Below are positions 16,366-26,245 of a DNA stretch of 64,000 nt, piece after piece. Positions within the stretch are counted from its first letter, which is position 1. Every line of letters begins with the position of its first letter. The position numbers were made by a program, and so were the translations under genes. Below the pieces are notes generated by a model, which was given only the letters and a program-made list of their open reading frames with translations, searched no databases and was not told where the DNA came from. The stretch spans positions 673,001 through 737,000 of the forward strand of contig NC_013851.1 in NCBI RefSeq assembly GCF_000025485.1, read 5' to 3'. Origin of the DNA: Allochromatium vinosum DSM 180. Its GTDB lineage: Bacteria > Pseudomonadota > Gammaproteobacteria > Chromatiales > Chromatiaceae.

Positions 16366-19300
16366 ATGCCCGCTTACGTGTCTGTCTCCTTGCTCGGTCG
16401 TCTGTCACTGCTGCTCTGTGTGTGGCTTGCCTTGCCAACCGATCGGGCTTTGGCCGCCGAGCGCGCGATCGAACTCACGCCCGGCATCGACTACTTCGGG
16501 CGCGATTACTCGACCCTCAAATCCGTCACACTGGAGGATTGTCAGGCGGCCTGTCTGAACGACAGCCGCTGCCGCGCCTTCACCTACAACACCAAGGCCG
16601 AATGGTGTTTCCTCAAGGAGAATCACGAGGAGGCCCGTCCCTTCGCCGGTGCGGTCTCCGGGCATGTCGTCGAGCAGGCCGGACAAGCCGCAGGTACGGA
16701 CAACACGACACCACGCCCCGTCTCGTCGACTGTGCGATTGGCCGATCTCGGTTTTCTGCCGCCGCGTGAACTGGGAGAGGCACGCCGTCTGGCCGCCAAG
16801 CTGGCGAGCGCGCCCGTGCCAGAGGTCAAGCTCGCGACCCTGACGGCTCAGGCGCGCACGGCGCTGCAATCCAAGCAGCCGGCTCAGGCGGCTGCGCTCC
16901 AGTCCCAGGCGCTGCGTCTGGCGCCTGATGATCGGGGTCTCTGGACATCGCTGGCCGAATCCTCGCTCGCAGCCGCTCAGAGTGGTGATTGGGACGAGCG
17001 TCAGCGTCATCGCCAGCAGGCGACGGCGGCGGCCATCAATGCCTATCCGCAGGCGCGATCGGTTGACGAACGGGCGGCCACCCTGGCGCTCATCGCCCGC
17101 ACTCTGGCTCAGCGTGAGGAATGGCGCGCCGCAATCCGCGCCAATCGGGCTTCGCTCGCCCTGGTCGAGTCGCCCGAACTGCGCCGGATCCTCGACCAGC
17201 AGATCGCCGAGCATGGCTTCCGCATCACGGGGCACGAGGTCGAATCGGACGCCGCCAGCCCACGGATCTGTATCCAGTTCAGCGACCCGCTCGACCCAAG
17301 CCGGCCCAATCTCACCGATTTCGTGCGCGTCGTCGCCCGCACCGACCTGCCGATCGAGGCCGAGTCCAAGCAGATCTGTATCGACGGCGTGCGCCACGGT
17401 GAGCGTTATCAGGTGCTGGTGCGTCCCGGATTGCCCGCCGCCGACGGCGAGACGCTGAGCAAAGGCTCTGAACTCGACATCTATGTCCGCGATCGTGCAC
17501 CCATGGCCCGTTTCCTCGGTCGTGCCTATGTGTTGCCCAAGGGCGGCGAGGCGGCGATCCCGGTGGTCTCGGTCAATACCGATACCCTGGAGGCCGAGGT
17601 CCATCGGCTCGGTGATCGCGTCCTGACCCAGGCGCTGGAAGAAGGGCTGCTGGAGCAACAGCTCGGGCGCTGGAACCTGGAGCGCATCCAGGAACGCACC
17701 GGCGAGTCGATCTGGAAGGGCGCCATCGAGGTCAAGCCCGAACTCAACCGCGAGGTGACGACGGCGGTTCCGGTCGGCGCCCTGGTGTCCGAACTCAAGC
17801 CCGGCATCCATGTCCTGACCGTGCGTCCGCGCAATGCGCCCGACGACGGCAGTTCGCTCGCGACCCAGTGGTTCCTGGTCTCGGATCTGGGGCTGACCAC
17901 GCTCGCGGGCAATGACGGACTCCATGCCCTGGTGCGCTCGCTCTCCAGTGCCAAGCCGCTCGGACGGGTCGAGGTGCGGCTGGTCGCCGTCAACAACGAG
18001 ATCCTGGGCCGCGCGACCACGGACAACGAAGGCCATGCCCGCTTCGATCCCGGTCTGCTGCGCGGCACCGGCGGCAATGCTCCGGCGCTGCTGGTGGCCG
18101 AGTCGTCGGCCGGGGACTATGCCTTTCTCGATCTGACCCAGTCGCCCTTCGATCTGAGCGACCGGGGTGTCGAGGGCCGGTTGCCGCCCAAGCCGCTCGA
18201 TGTCTATCTGGTCAGCGAGCGCGGTGCCTATCGTCCGGGCGAGACCGTGCATCTCACGGCGCTGGTACGCGACTCGCGCGCGCGGGCGGTGACGGATCTG
18301 CCGATCACGCTCATCGTCAAACGTCCGGATGGGATGGAATATCTGCGCACCCTGACCCAGGATCAGGGGCAGGGCGGTCATGCGGCCGATGTCCAGCTCA
18401 CCAAGACCGCGCCGCGCGGCACCTGGCGCGCGGCCGTCCATGCCGATCCCAAGGGGCCGGCGCTGGCCGAGCTGGCGTTTCTGGTCGAGGACTTCCTGCC
18501 CGAGCGGCTGACCTTCGAGCTGGATTCGTCCAGTCCGGCGATCGATCCGGCCGATCCGCCGTTGCTCACGCTCGACGCCCGCTTCCTCTACGGCGCACCG
18601 GCCGGCGGGCTGGCGCTGGAAGGTGAGGTCCAGGTGAAGCCGACCGATACTCTGGCCGCCTTCCCCGGCTATCGCTTCGGTCTGGAAAGCGAGGAACTCG
18701 AACCGCTCGGTGCGCCGCTGTCGGGCGGGCGCACGGATGCCGCCGGTCATGCCGAGGTGCCTCTGGATCTGCCCGAGATCCCGCCGACCACCAAGCTGCT
18801 GGAGGCCGACATCCAGGTGCGAGTGCTGGAGGAGGGCGGACGGCCGGTCGAGCGCCAGCTCAAGCGTCCGGTCGCGTCCAAACAGACGCGGATCGGACTC
18901 AAGCCGCTGTTCGAAGGCTCTGTGGAGGAGGGCGGCAACGCCCGATTCGAAGCCATCGCCATCGATCCCGATGGCCGGCGCCAGTCGCTGTCCGGCGTGC
19001 GCTGGACCCTGGTGCGCCTCAAGACCAGCTTCCAGTGGTACGCCTCCGACGGCAACTGGAACTATGAACCCATCACCACCACCGAGCGCGTGGCCGACGG
19101 CACCCTGGATCTGGACGCGCTCAATGCCGGGCGGATCGAGGCGGCGGTCGACTGGGGCACATATCGTCTGACGCTCTCGACCCAGGACGGCGCGGTGCTG
19201 CCGGTCGATCTGGAGTTCGAGGCCGGTTGGTACGTCGAACCCAAGACGCAGGACACGCCCGATCTGCTCAAGGTCTCGCTCGACAAGCCGAGCTATCGGG

Positions 19301-21897
19301 TCGGCGAGACGGCGCGGGTGCGGCTCGAACCGCGCTTCGCGGGACTGGCCTTGGTGATGGTGGTCGACGACCGGCTCATCGGCATGAAAGCGGTCGAGGT
19401 GCCCGAGAACGGCACGACTGTCGAACTGCCTGTGACCGCCGAGTGGGGACCAGGCGCCTATGTCACAGCCGCGCTCTATCGTCCGATGGATCTGGAGGCA
19501 CGCCGGATGCCGGGCCGCGCGCTCGGTCTGACCTGGGCCGGTGTCGATCCGGGGGCGCGCAAGCTGGTGCTGGCGTTGCCTGAGACGCCGCAACTCACAG
19601 GCACGGTGCGTCCGCGCCAGACCCTCGAGATCCCGGTCCAGGTCGAGGGCGTCAAGTCCGGACAGCCGGTTTATGTCACGGTTTCGGCGGTCGATCTCGG
19701 GATTCTGAACCTCACGCGCTATCAGCCGCCCGCGCCGGACGACTGGTATTTCGCCCAGCGTCGGCTGGGGATGGAGATCCGCGATCTCTATGGCCGGCTC
19801 ATCGACCGCATGCAGGGCGTGCCGGGTGTGGTGCGCACGGGCGGCGACGGACTGAGTCTGGCGATCGAAGGCCCGCCGCCGACCGAGGAACTGCTCGCCT
19901 ATCACTCGGGCATCATCAAGCTCGATGATCGCGGCCAGGCCAGCGTCTCGGTCGAGCTGCCCGACTTCAACGGCGCGGTGCGCGTCATGGCGATGGCCTG
20001 GAGCGCCGAGGGCGTGGGTCACGCGGTGCGCGATCTGACGGTGCGCGATCCGATCGTGGTGACGCCGACGCTGCCGCGCTTCCTGGCGCCGGGCGACCGC
20101 TCGCGATTGCTGCTGGGTCTGGACGCGGTCGAGGGACCGGGCGGCGAGGTCGGATTGGCGATCACGGCTGAAGGCGATCCGATCCAGGTTGCGCCCGAGT
20201 CGGCCCGCTCCAGTCTGACCCTGGCCGAGGGCGAGCGCGCACAGACCAGCGTCGCGTTTCAGGCCGAATCGGTCGGCGATGCGCGGTTGAACATCGATCT
20301 GCTGACCCCGGACGGTCAAACCCTGCGCAAGACGCTGCGCGTACCGGTGCGCTCCAATGCGCCGCGTACCAGCCGCACCGAAGTGGTGACGCTTCAGCCG
20401 GGCGCTGAACTGACTCTGGATGCCGGGCGGCTCGCCGACCGTGTGACCGGAACCGGCTCGCTGCTTGTCTCGATCGGCGGGGCCGGACGGCTGGATGTCG
20501 CCGGACTGCTGATGGCGCTCGACCGCTATCCCTATGGCTGTGCCGAACAGCTCACCAGCCGCGCGTTGCCGCTGCTCTATCTCAACGAGGTTGCCCAGAC
20601 CGCCGGACTCGCCGGCGAGGGCGGGGCGAACGAACGGGTCCGCACGACCATTGCCGAGATCCTGGCCAAGCAGGACAGCAGCGGCAGCTTCGGTCTTTGG
20701 GGCAACGACGGCGGCGGCGACACCTGGCTCGATGCTTATGTCACAGACTTCCTCACCCGTGCGCGTGAGAAGGGCTACGCCGTACCGGATGCGCCCTTCC
20801 AGATGGCGCTCGACAACCTGCGCAACACCCTCAGCTATGCCCCGGACTTCAGCTCCGGCGGCGAGGACATCGCCTATGCGCTCTATGTGCTCGCCCGCAA
20901 CGGACGCGCCGCCATCGGCGATCTGCGCTATTACGCCGACACCAAACTCGACGCCTTCGCCACGCCGTTGGCCGTGTCTCAGCTTGCCGCCGCGCTCGCC
21001 ATCCAGGGCGACCGTCCGCGCGCCGACGGGCTGTTCCGCAGCGCGCTCGGCAAGCTGGCACAGAGCCATGACGATCGGCGCTGGCGCTCGGACTATGGTT
21101 CGCTGTTGCGCGATGGCGCCGGGCTGCTGACGCTGGCCGCCGAGAGCGAATCCTCTACGGTGAATCTCCAGTCGCTCGCGCAGCGGCTCCCGGCGCTGTG
21201 GGTGGGCGAGTCCTACACCAGCACCCAGGAACAGGCGTGGCTGCTGCTCGCGGCCCATGCCCTGATGCAGTCGAGCGAACAGCCGGTCTTGAGTGTCGAT
21301 GGGGCGGCGCAGGCGAGTGTCTTTCATCGTCGTGTCGATGACACTCAACTGGCCGCGCGTCCGCTGTCGATCGTCAATCGCGGCGCGAGTCCGGTCGAGG
21401 CGCTGGTGACGGTGACGGGCGTCCCGCGCGTGCCTGAGCCGGCGGGCGGTCAGGGCTATCGGATCGAGCGTGCCTACTATGATCTGGAGGGACGGCGGGT
21501 CCGGTTGACGGAGGTCGAGCAGGGCGAGCGTCTGATCGCCGTGCTCACGGTCGAGGCGACCGAGCCGCGTCAGGCGCGTCTGATCCTCGACGATCCGCTA
21601 CCAGCCGGGCTGGAGATCGACAATCCCAACCTGATCCGTGCCGGCGACGTCTCGGGCATTCCCTGGCTGGGGTTGGAGAACGAGGCCAAGCACACCGAGT
21701 TCCGCGCCGATCGCTTCATCGCCGCCATCGATCGCGATGCCGACGACTCGGCGCAGTTCCAGCTCGCCTATCGGTTGCGTGCGGTCTCGCCCGGTGTGTT
21801 CGCGCATCCGGCCGCGACGGTGGAGGACATGTACCGGCCCGGTCTGCGCGCCTGGACCGAAACCGGTACGGTCGCGGTGCGCGAGGCGGGGCCATGA
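16366..21897 (+). CDS. Bacterial alpha-2-macroglobulin (YfhM-like) with N-terminal PAN/Apple domain
   Basis: An 1843-residue secreted or periplasmic protease trap. A Sec signal lies in the first 30 residues (LLLCVWLALPTDRALA). It is followed by a PAN/Apple-like domain with YSTLKSVTLEDCQAACL and a second Cys pair (SRCRAF, EWCFLK). A TPR-like helical stretch occupies about 150-290. Macroglobulin beta-domains follow (…LVSERGAYRPGETVHLTALVRD…), then the thioester domain with YGCAEQLTS, so the C-x-E-Q thioester is intact at 1392-1395. Substrate proteases cleave the bait region and become covalently trapped. There is no lipobox Cys, unlike E. coli YfhM, so it is probably soluble or anchored another way. 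It precedes pbpC by 44 bases, the conserved pairing. The start is the ATG at the signal peptide; the open frame extends further upstream but without a plausible leader. Confidence 0.93.
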   Translation: MPAYVSVSLLGRLSLLLCVWLALPTDRALAAERAIELTPGIDYFGRDYSTLKSVTLEDCQAACLNDSRCRAFTYNTKAEWCFLKENHEEARPFAGAVSGHVVEQAGQAAGTDNTTPRPVSSTVRLADLGFLPPRELGEARRLAAKLASAPVPEVKLATLTAQARTALQSKQPAQAAALQSQALRLAPDDRGLWTSLAESSLAAAQSGDWDERQRHRQQATAAAINAYPQARSVDERAATLALIARTLAQREEWRAAIRANRASLALVESPELRRILDQQIAEHGFRITGHEVESDAASPRICIQFSDPLDPSRPNLTDFVRVVARTDLPIEAESKQICIDGVRHGERYQVLVRPGLPAADGETLSKGSELDIYVRDRAPMARFLGRAYVLPKGGEAAIPVVSVNTDTLEAEVHRLGDRVLTQALEEGLLEQQLGRWNLERIQERTGESIWKGAIEVKPELNREVTTAVPVGALVSELKPGIHVLTVRPRNAPDDGSSLATQWFLVSDLGLTTLAGNDGLHALVRSLSSAKPLGRVEVRLVAVNNEILGRATTDNEGHARFDPGLLRGTGGNAPALLVAESSAGDYAFLDLTQSPFDLSDRGVEGRLPPKPLDVYLVSERGAYRPGETVHLTALVRDSRARAVTDLPITLIVKRPDGMEYLRTLTQDQGQGGHAADVQLTKTAPRGTWRAAVHADPKGPALAELAFLVEDFLPERLTFELDSSSPAIDPADPPLLTLDARFLYGAPAGGLALEGEVQVKPTDTLAAFPGYRFGLESEELEPLGAPLSGGRTDAAGHAEVPLDLPEIPPTTKLLEADIQVRVLEEGGRPVERQLKRPVASKQTRIGLKPLFEGSVEEGGNARFEAIAIDPDGRRQSLSGVRWTLVRLKTSFQWYASDGNWNYEPITTTERVADGTLDLDALNAGRIEAAVDWGTYRLTLSTQDGAVLPVDLEFEAGWYVEPKTQDTPDLLKVSLDKPSYRVGETARVRLEPRFAGLALVMVVDDRLIGMKAVEVPENGTTVELPVTAEWGPGAYVTAALYRPMDLEARRMPGRALGLTWAGVDPGARKLVLALPETPQLTGTVRPRQTLEIPVQVEGVKSGQPVYVTVSAVDLGILNLTRYQPPAPDDWYFAQRRLGMEIRDLYGRLIDRMQGVPGVVRTGGDGLSLAIEGPPPTEELLAYHSGIIKLDDRGQASVSVELPDFNGAVRVMAMAWSAEGVGHAVRDLTVRDPIVVTPTLPRFLAPGDRSRLLLGLDAVEGPGGEVGLAITAEGDPIQVAPESARSSLTLAEGERAQTSVAFQAESVGDARLNIDLLTPDGQTLRKTLRVPVRSNAPRTSRTEVVTLQPGAELTLDAGRLADRVTGTGSLLVSIGGAGRLDVAGLLMALDRYPYGCAEQLTSRALPLLYLNEVAQTAGLAGEGGANERVRTTIAEILAKQDSSGSFGLWGNDGGGDTWLDAYVTDFLTRAREKGYAVPDAPFQMALDNLRNTLSYAPDFSSGGEDIAYALYVLARNGRAAIGDLRYYADTKLDAFATPLAVSQLAAALAIQGDRPRADGLFRSALGKLAQSHDDRRWRSDYGSLLRDGAGLLTLAAESESSTVNLQSLAQRLPALWVGESYTSTQEQAWLLLAAHALMQSSEQPVLSVDGAAQASVFHRRVDDTQLAARPLSIVNRGASPVEALVTVTGVPRVPEPAGGQGYRIERAYYDLEGRRVRLTEVEQGERLIAVLTVEATEPRQARLILDDPLPAGLEIDNPNLIRAGDVSGIPWLGLENEAKHTEFRADRFIAAIDRDADDSAQFQLAYRLRAVSPGVFAHPAATVEDMYRPGLRAWTETGTVAVREAGP

Positions 21898-21941
21898 GTG
21901 CAAGGCGGCGGTAGACCACGGTCGAGTCGCCTGGACGCCTC

Positions 21942-24047
21942 ATGATGCGGCGATATCGTATCGGCCTGCTGCTGGCGGTCGGTCTGGTCATCGGTGCCGG
22001 AGCCGGTGTCTGGCTGTGGTTCGACGACTGGATCGACACCGCCCCGCTGCCTGAGATCGCACTCGCCACTTCGCCGCAGATCCTCGACCGCGAGGGGCGG
22101 CTGTTGCGCGCCTTCCCGGTGGCCGACGGGCGCTGGCGGCTACCGGTCGCGCTCGATGCGGTCGATCCGCGCTATCTGGACCGGCTCCTGGCCATCGAGG
22201 ACCGGCGCTTTCGCGACCATGCCGGCGTCGATCCGCTGGCGCTCATGCGCGCGGCCTGGCAATGGCTCAGATACGGTCGCATCGTCTCCGGCGGCTCGAC
22301 GATCACCATGCAACTGGCGCGGCTGCTCGACGGACGCTCGACCCGCGATCTCGCCGGCAAGCTGCATCAGATGCGTCTGGCTCTGGCGCTGGAGCGACAG
22401 CTGGACAAGGACGCTATCCTCAGCGCCTATCTCAATCTGACGCCCCAGGGCGGCAACCTCGAAGGCGTGCGCGCCGGAGCACTCGCCTGGTTCGGCCATG
22501 AACCGCACCGGCTGACGGCGACGGAATCGGCGCTCCTGATCGCCTTGCCCCAGGCCCCCGAGGCGCGTCGTCCCGACCGCGACCCTGAGACCCTGCGCCG
22601 CGCCTGCGCGGCCATCCTCCAGCGTCTCCATGCAGCCGGTCTGATCGACACCATCGAACTGGCCGGCGCCTTGCGCGAGCCGGTACCGAGCGCGCGCCGC
22701 CCCTTTCCCATGCTCGCCGCCCATCTGGCCTGGCGCGCGCATCGCGCCCACCCCGAACGCTCGATCCAGCGCCTGACCCTCGATGCCCGGCTCCAGGAGC
22801 GCCTCGAAACACTGGCGGCCGAGCGCGCCCGCGCCCTGGGCGAACGGGTCTCGCTCGCCATCCTGGTCGCCGATCACACCACGGGCGAGATTCACGCCGC
22901 GGTCGGTTCGCCCGATCCGCTCGACGAGGCGCGCCGGGGCCATGTCGACATGACCCGCGCCATCCGCTCGCCCGGCTCGACCCTCAAGCCCCTGATCTAT
23001 GGTCTGGCCTTCGAGGACGGCATCGCCCATCCCGAGAGTCTGATCGAGGATCGCCCGACCGGCTTCGACGGCTATGCCCCGACCAACTTCGACCGCGCGT
23101 TCCAGGGCACGGTCTCGGTACGCCATGCCCTGCAAGCCTCGCTCAACATCCCGGCCGTGCGACTGCTGGAGGCGGTGGGACCGGCACGGCTGACCGCGCG
23201 TCTGCGCCGTGCCGGAGTCGAACCCGTGCTGCCCGACGGCTCCGCGCCCGGTCTGGCGATCGGTCTGGGCGGCGTCGGGGTGACGCTGACCGATCTGGTC
23301 CGGCTCTATGCCGCGATCGCGCGCGGCGGGTCGCCGGTCGTGCTGCGCGTGTCGCTCGAACGTGAAACGACGGACGATGATCCCATTCGCCGCCACGGCT
23401 CCCGGATTGCACGTCCGTCGCGGCCCGTGCTGGACGAGCGCGCCGCCTGGCTGGTCGGCTCCATCCTCGCGGGAGTCCCGGCCCCGGATCGCGCCACGGC
23501 CGAGCGCATCGCCTTCAAGACCGGCACTTCCTATGGCTATCGCGATGCCTGGGCCATCGGCTTCGACGGGCGCTGGGTGGTGGGCGTCTGGACCGGGCGG
23601 GCCGATGGTGCGCCCGTTCCGGGTCTGGCCGGGATCGAGGCCGCTGCCCCGATCCTGATCGATGTCTTCGCCCAGCTCGGCCGGCGTGCGCCGTTGCCGC
23701 CGCCACCGCCCGGCGTGCGCCCGATGACTCATGCCCAGTTGCCCGAAATCCTGCGGCACGTCCCGGCGGCGAGCCGTGCGAGCGCTTCGGTCACCGCGCT
23801 GGAGATCGCCTATCCGCCGCCGGGGGCGCGCATCGATCTGGGATTCGGCTCGGCGCGTACCGAATCGCTGGTGCTCAGGGTTCGGGGCGGCACACCGCCC
23901 TTCACCTGGTTTGCCGACAGCGGACCCATCGCCCGCGAACCCTTTTCCAGAGCCGCGCGCTGGATACCGACAGGGCCGGGCTATGTGACGCTGGTCGTCG
24001 TCGATGGGCGTGGCGAATCGGCGCGGGTGCGTGTTCGGCTCGACTGA
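21942..24047 (+). CDS. pbpC: Penicillin-binding protein 1C, peptidoglycan glycosyltransferase/transpeptidase
   Basis: A 701-residue bifunctional class A PBP. One N-terminal membrane helix lies at about residues 7-27. The GT51 domain at about 50-220 has LAIEDRRFRDHAGVD with the catalytic Glu, and GGSTITMQLARLL. The transpeptidase domain at about 280-580 has the active Ser346 in SPGSTLKPLIYG and the KTG triad in FKTGTSYGYRD. A BiPBP_C beta domain closes the protein at about 610-700. It polymerises and crosslinks peptidoglycan in the periplasm. Pairing with the alpha-2-macroglobulin gene is conserved in many proteobacteria and is thought to protect cells whose wall is under repair. Length is slightly below E. 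coli PbpC. Confidence 0.94.
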   Translation: MMRRYRIGLLLAVGLVIGAGAGVWLWFDDWIDTAPLPEIALATSPQILDREGRLLRAFPVADGRWRLPVALDAVDPRYLDRLLAIEDRRFRDHAGVDPLALMRAAWQWLRYGRIVSGGSTITMQLARLLDGRSTRDLAGKLHQMRLALALERQLDKDAILSAYLNLTPQGGNLEGVRAGALAWFGHEPHRLTATESALLIALPQAPEARRPDRDPETLRRACAAILQRLHAAGLIDTIELAGALREPVPSARRPFPMLAAHLAWRAHRAHPERSIQRLTLDARLQERLETLAAERARALGERVSLAILVADHTTGEIHAAVGSPDPLDEARRGHVDMTRAIRSPGSTLKPLIYGLAFEDGIAHPESLIEDRPTGFDGYAPTNFDRAFQGTVSVRHALQASLNIPAVRLLEAVGPARLTARLRRAGVEPVLPDGSAPGLAIGLGGVGVTLTDLVRLYAAIARGGSPVVLRVSLERETTDDDPIRRHGSRIARPSRPVLDERAAWLVGSILAGVPAPDRATAERIAFKTGTSYGYRDAWAIGFDGRWVVGVWTGRADGAPVPGLAGIEAAAPILIDVFAQLGRRAPLPPPPPGVRPMTHAQLPEILRHVPAASRASASVTALEIAYPPPGARIDLGFGSARTESLVLRVRGGTPPFTWFADSGPIAREPFSRAARWIPTGPGYVTLVVVDGRGESARVRVRLD

Positions 24048-24206
24048 GGGTTGATTTGCATGGCGTGGATTTTTGTCAATGCTTTGAATTGATTTTTCTG
24101 TATTCAATCCGACGAACGGCATCGGTGCATGGTGATGTATGTGTATAAACTACCTGCCTGATTGCCTGTCGATCGTTGCGGATCGTATTGTTAGGGATTG
24201 CACGAA
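24048..24206 (+). promoter_or_regulatory. AT-rich promoter region of the TonB receptor operon
   Basis: A 159-base stretch markedly richer in A and T than its surroundings. It holds an inverted repeat TTGAAT (24084-24089), 12-base spacer, ATTCAA (24102-24107) and a TATAAA at about 24144-24149. It drives the TonB receptor, YfiR-like and cyclase genes. The inverted repeat may be a regulator site. It does not look like a canonical Fur box to me. Confidence 0.4.
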
Positions 24207-26231
24207 ATGAGAACACTTGGATGCTCGATCATCGCTATGCGTCGCTTGTCGACGGCTTTGGTATTGTCAGTGTGTTTTCAATCGGTCGTCAGTGCCGGCA
24301 GCGACGAGCGTGAAGATCTGCTGGCCCTGCTGGACAGGGCGACCGAGTTGGCCACCAAAAGTGGTATGAACGCCAATTTCGTCCCCGGCATGGCGACCAT
24401 CCTCAGCGGCGACGATCTCCTGCAGCGCGGTGCGCGCACGGTCTGGGAGTCGCTGGCTCTGGTGCCGGGCCTGAGTCTGGGGCTGGAGATGACCGGCGAG
24501 CGTCAGGTGCTCAGTCGCGGTGTCGGGCACGGCTATGCCTCGGGCAACATCAAGATCATGCTCGACGGCATCTCCATGAACTCCTCGCTGCTGGCGACCG
24601 CCAACAGCGTGCTCGACATCCCGATCGAACAGGTCGAGCGCATCGAAGTCATCCGTGGTCCCGGTTCTTCGGTGCATGGCGAGTATGCCTACGCCGGTGT
24701 CATCAACGTCATCACCCGCAAGCGTGAACGTCAGGTCCGTCTCCAGGCCGGCGAGGACATGGGGTCGGGTCTGGGCGCGATCTGGTACTGGGACGATCCG
24801 CAGCGCGATCTGAGCCTGTCGCTGAATCTGGCCGGACTCGAGAGCGATGATGCCGGTGTCCGGATCAGTGAGGACGCACTCGCCGCACTCGGTGAGTCCA
24901 GCCTCTCCAACGCTCCTGGTCACTCCAACGAAGCCCAGCGTTACAAGGCGGCCTTCACCAACCTCCAGTGGCGTGACTTCTTCCTCGATCTCAAGCTGAT
25001 CGAGGACGACTACGGCGACCATTTCGGCATCAATCACTTCCTGCCGCCCGCCGACGGCAATCTGGCCACGCGCCAGGAGCTGGTCTCGGCCCAGGCCGGC
25101 TTCGATCCGCGTCTGTCCGAGACGCTCAGCGCCAAACTGCGCCTGGAGTTCCTGCGCCAGCAACGCGATCGCCGTCGGCTCTATGTCTTCCCGGCCAGCT
25201 ATCTGGCCGACGAACCCATCTACATGAACCAGGACTATCAGGAGACGCGCCATCGCGGTTCGGCGGATGTCTTCTGGCGTCCGAATGACGAGCATACGGC
25301 CCTGTTCGGTCTGGAGCTGAGCCGGATCACCATCGAGCAGGCCAAGTGGGAGTGGACCAATCTCCCGTTCGAGATCCCCTCGACCTGGCTCGACACCGAC
25401 CACGACCGCACCATCGTCGGGCTGGTCGCGCAGGACGAATACCGCGCCAGCGACCGGCTCACCCTGACCGCGACCCTGCGCTACGACGACTACAGCGATG
25501 CCGGGTCCATGCTCAGTCCGCGCGCGGCGGCCGTATGGCGGTTCGACGCGTCCAATATCCTCAAAGCGCAGTATGCACGTGCCTTCCGCCCGCCGACCTT
25601 CTATGAACTCGAATACGCCGCCCAGACCGACCTGGAGGCCAGCGAGATCGATACCTTCGAACTCGGCTACATCCTGACCCGGCCGCGCTGGGAGGCCCGC
25701 GCCACGCTCTTTCATTCGGACCTGACCGATCCCATCCTCTTCGCCGAATCGGACGACGAAGGCTATGTCAACAGTGAAGACGTCCGGCTGCGCGGCGTCG
25801 AACTCGAATACGTCCAGCGGCTCGGCACACGCTGGAAGATCGACGCCAACCTGTCCTATGTCGACGCGGTGCGCCCGGACAGCGACACGGCGGTGCCGGG
25901 CGGGGCGCGCTGGCTGGGCAATCTGGCCCTGCTCTGGCGTCCGCACGAACGCTGGACGGCCGCGCTGCAACTGAACTATATCGGTGAGCGCAGCCGCGTC
26001 GATTACGAATCGCGTCAGGATCTGGACGACTCGACCACGCTCGACCTCACGCTCAACTATCAGACGGCCGCCAAGGGCGTGTCGCTGCACGCCGGTGTGA
26101 AGAACCTGGGGGATACACGCGTCTATTATCCCGACATCCTCACCAGTTACGGAGGTGTCGAACTCATCTATCCCGACGGCTATCCCAGGGCGGGACGTCG
26201 TTGGTGGGTGTCCCTGGCCTACGCCTTCTGA
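24207..26231 (+). CDS. TonB-dependent outer-membrane receptor
   Basis: A 674-residue outer-membrane beta-barrel receptor. A signal peptide ends near SVVSA/GSDE. The plug domain contains MATILSGDDLLQRGARTVWESLALVPGLSL, then IEVIRGPGSSVHGEYAYAGVINVITR, the standard plug signature. The barrel follows with repeated amphipathic strands, FRPPTFYELEYA, and a terminal aromatic F (SLAYAF) typical of BAM-folded barrels. It may import a ligand using TonB energy. The neighbours are a YfiR-like protein and a diguanylate cyclase, so it may also act as a signalling receptor. Start choice: the ATG at 24207; an ATG at 24237 would give a tidier signal peptide. The ligand is unknown. No obvious extended TonB box is readable. 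Confidence 0.92.
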   Translation: MRTLGCSIIAMRRLSTALVLSVCFQSVVSAGSDEREDLLALLDRATELATKSGMNANFVPGMATILSGDDLLQRGARTVWESLALVPGLSLGLEMTGERQVLSRGVGHGYASGNIKIMLDGISMNSSLLATANSVLDIPIEQVERIEVIRGPGSSVHGEYAYAGVINVITRKRERQVRLQAGEDMGSGLGAIWYWDDPQRDLSLSLNLAGLESDDAGVRISEDALAALGESSLSNAPGHSNEAQRYKAAFTNLQWRDFFLDLKLIEDDYGDHFGINHFLPPADGNLATRQELVSAQAGFDPRLSETLSAKLRLEFLRQQRDRRRLYVFPASYLADEPIYMNQDYQETRHRGSADVFWRPNDEHTALFGLELSRITIEQAKWEWTNLPFEIPSTWLDTDHDRTIVGLVAQDEYRASDRLTLTATLRYDDYSDAGSMLSPRAAAVWRFDASNILKAQYARAFRPPTFYELEYAAQTDLEASEIDTFELGYILTRPRWEARATLFHSDLTDPILFAESDDEGYVNSEDVRLRGVELEYVQRLGTRWKIDANLSYVDAVRPDSDTAVPGGARWLGNLALLWRPHERWTAALQLNYIGERSRVDYESRQDLDDSTTLDLTLNYQTAAKGVSLHAGVKNLGDTRVYYPDILTSYGGVELIYPDGYPRAGRRWWVSLAYAF

Positions 26232-26245
26232 GCGGGCGCCCGCCG

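Noticed and set aside
16405-21348. Open frame of about 1650 codons antisense to the alpha-2-macroglobulin gene
   Set aside because: Product is Arg/Gln/Gly-rich without domains; it exists only because the true gene is GC-rich and long.
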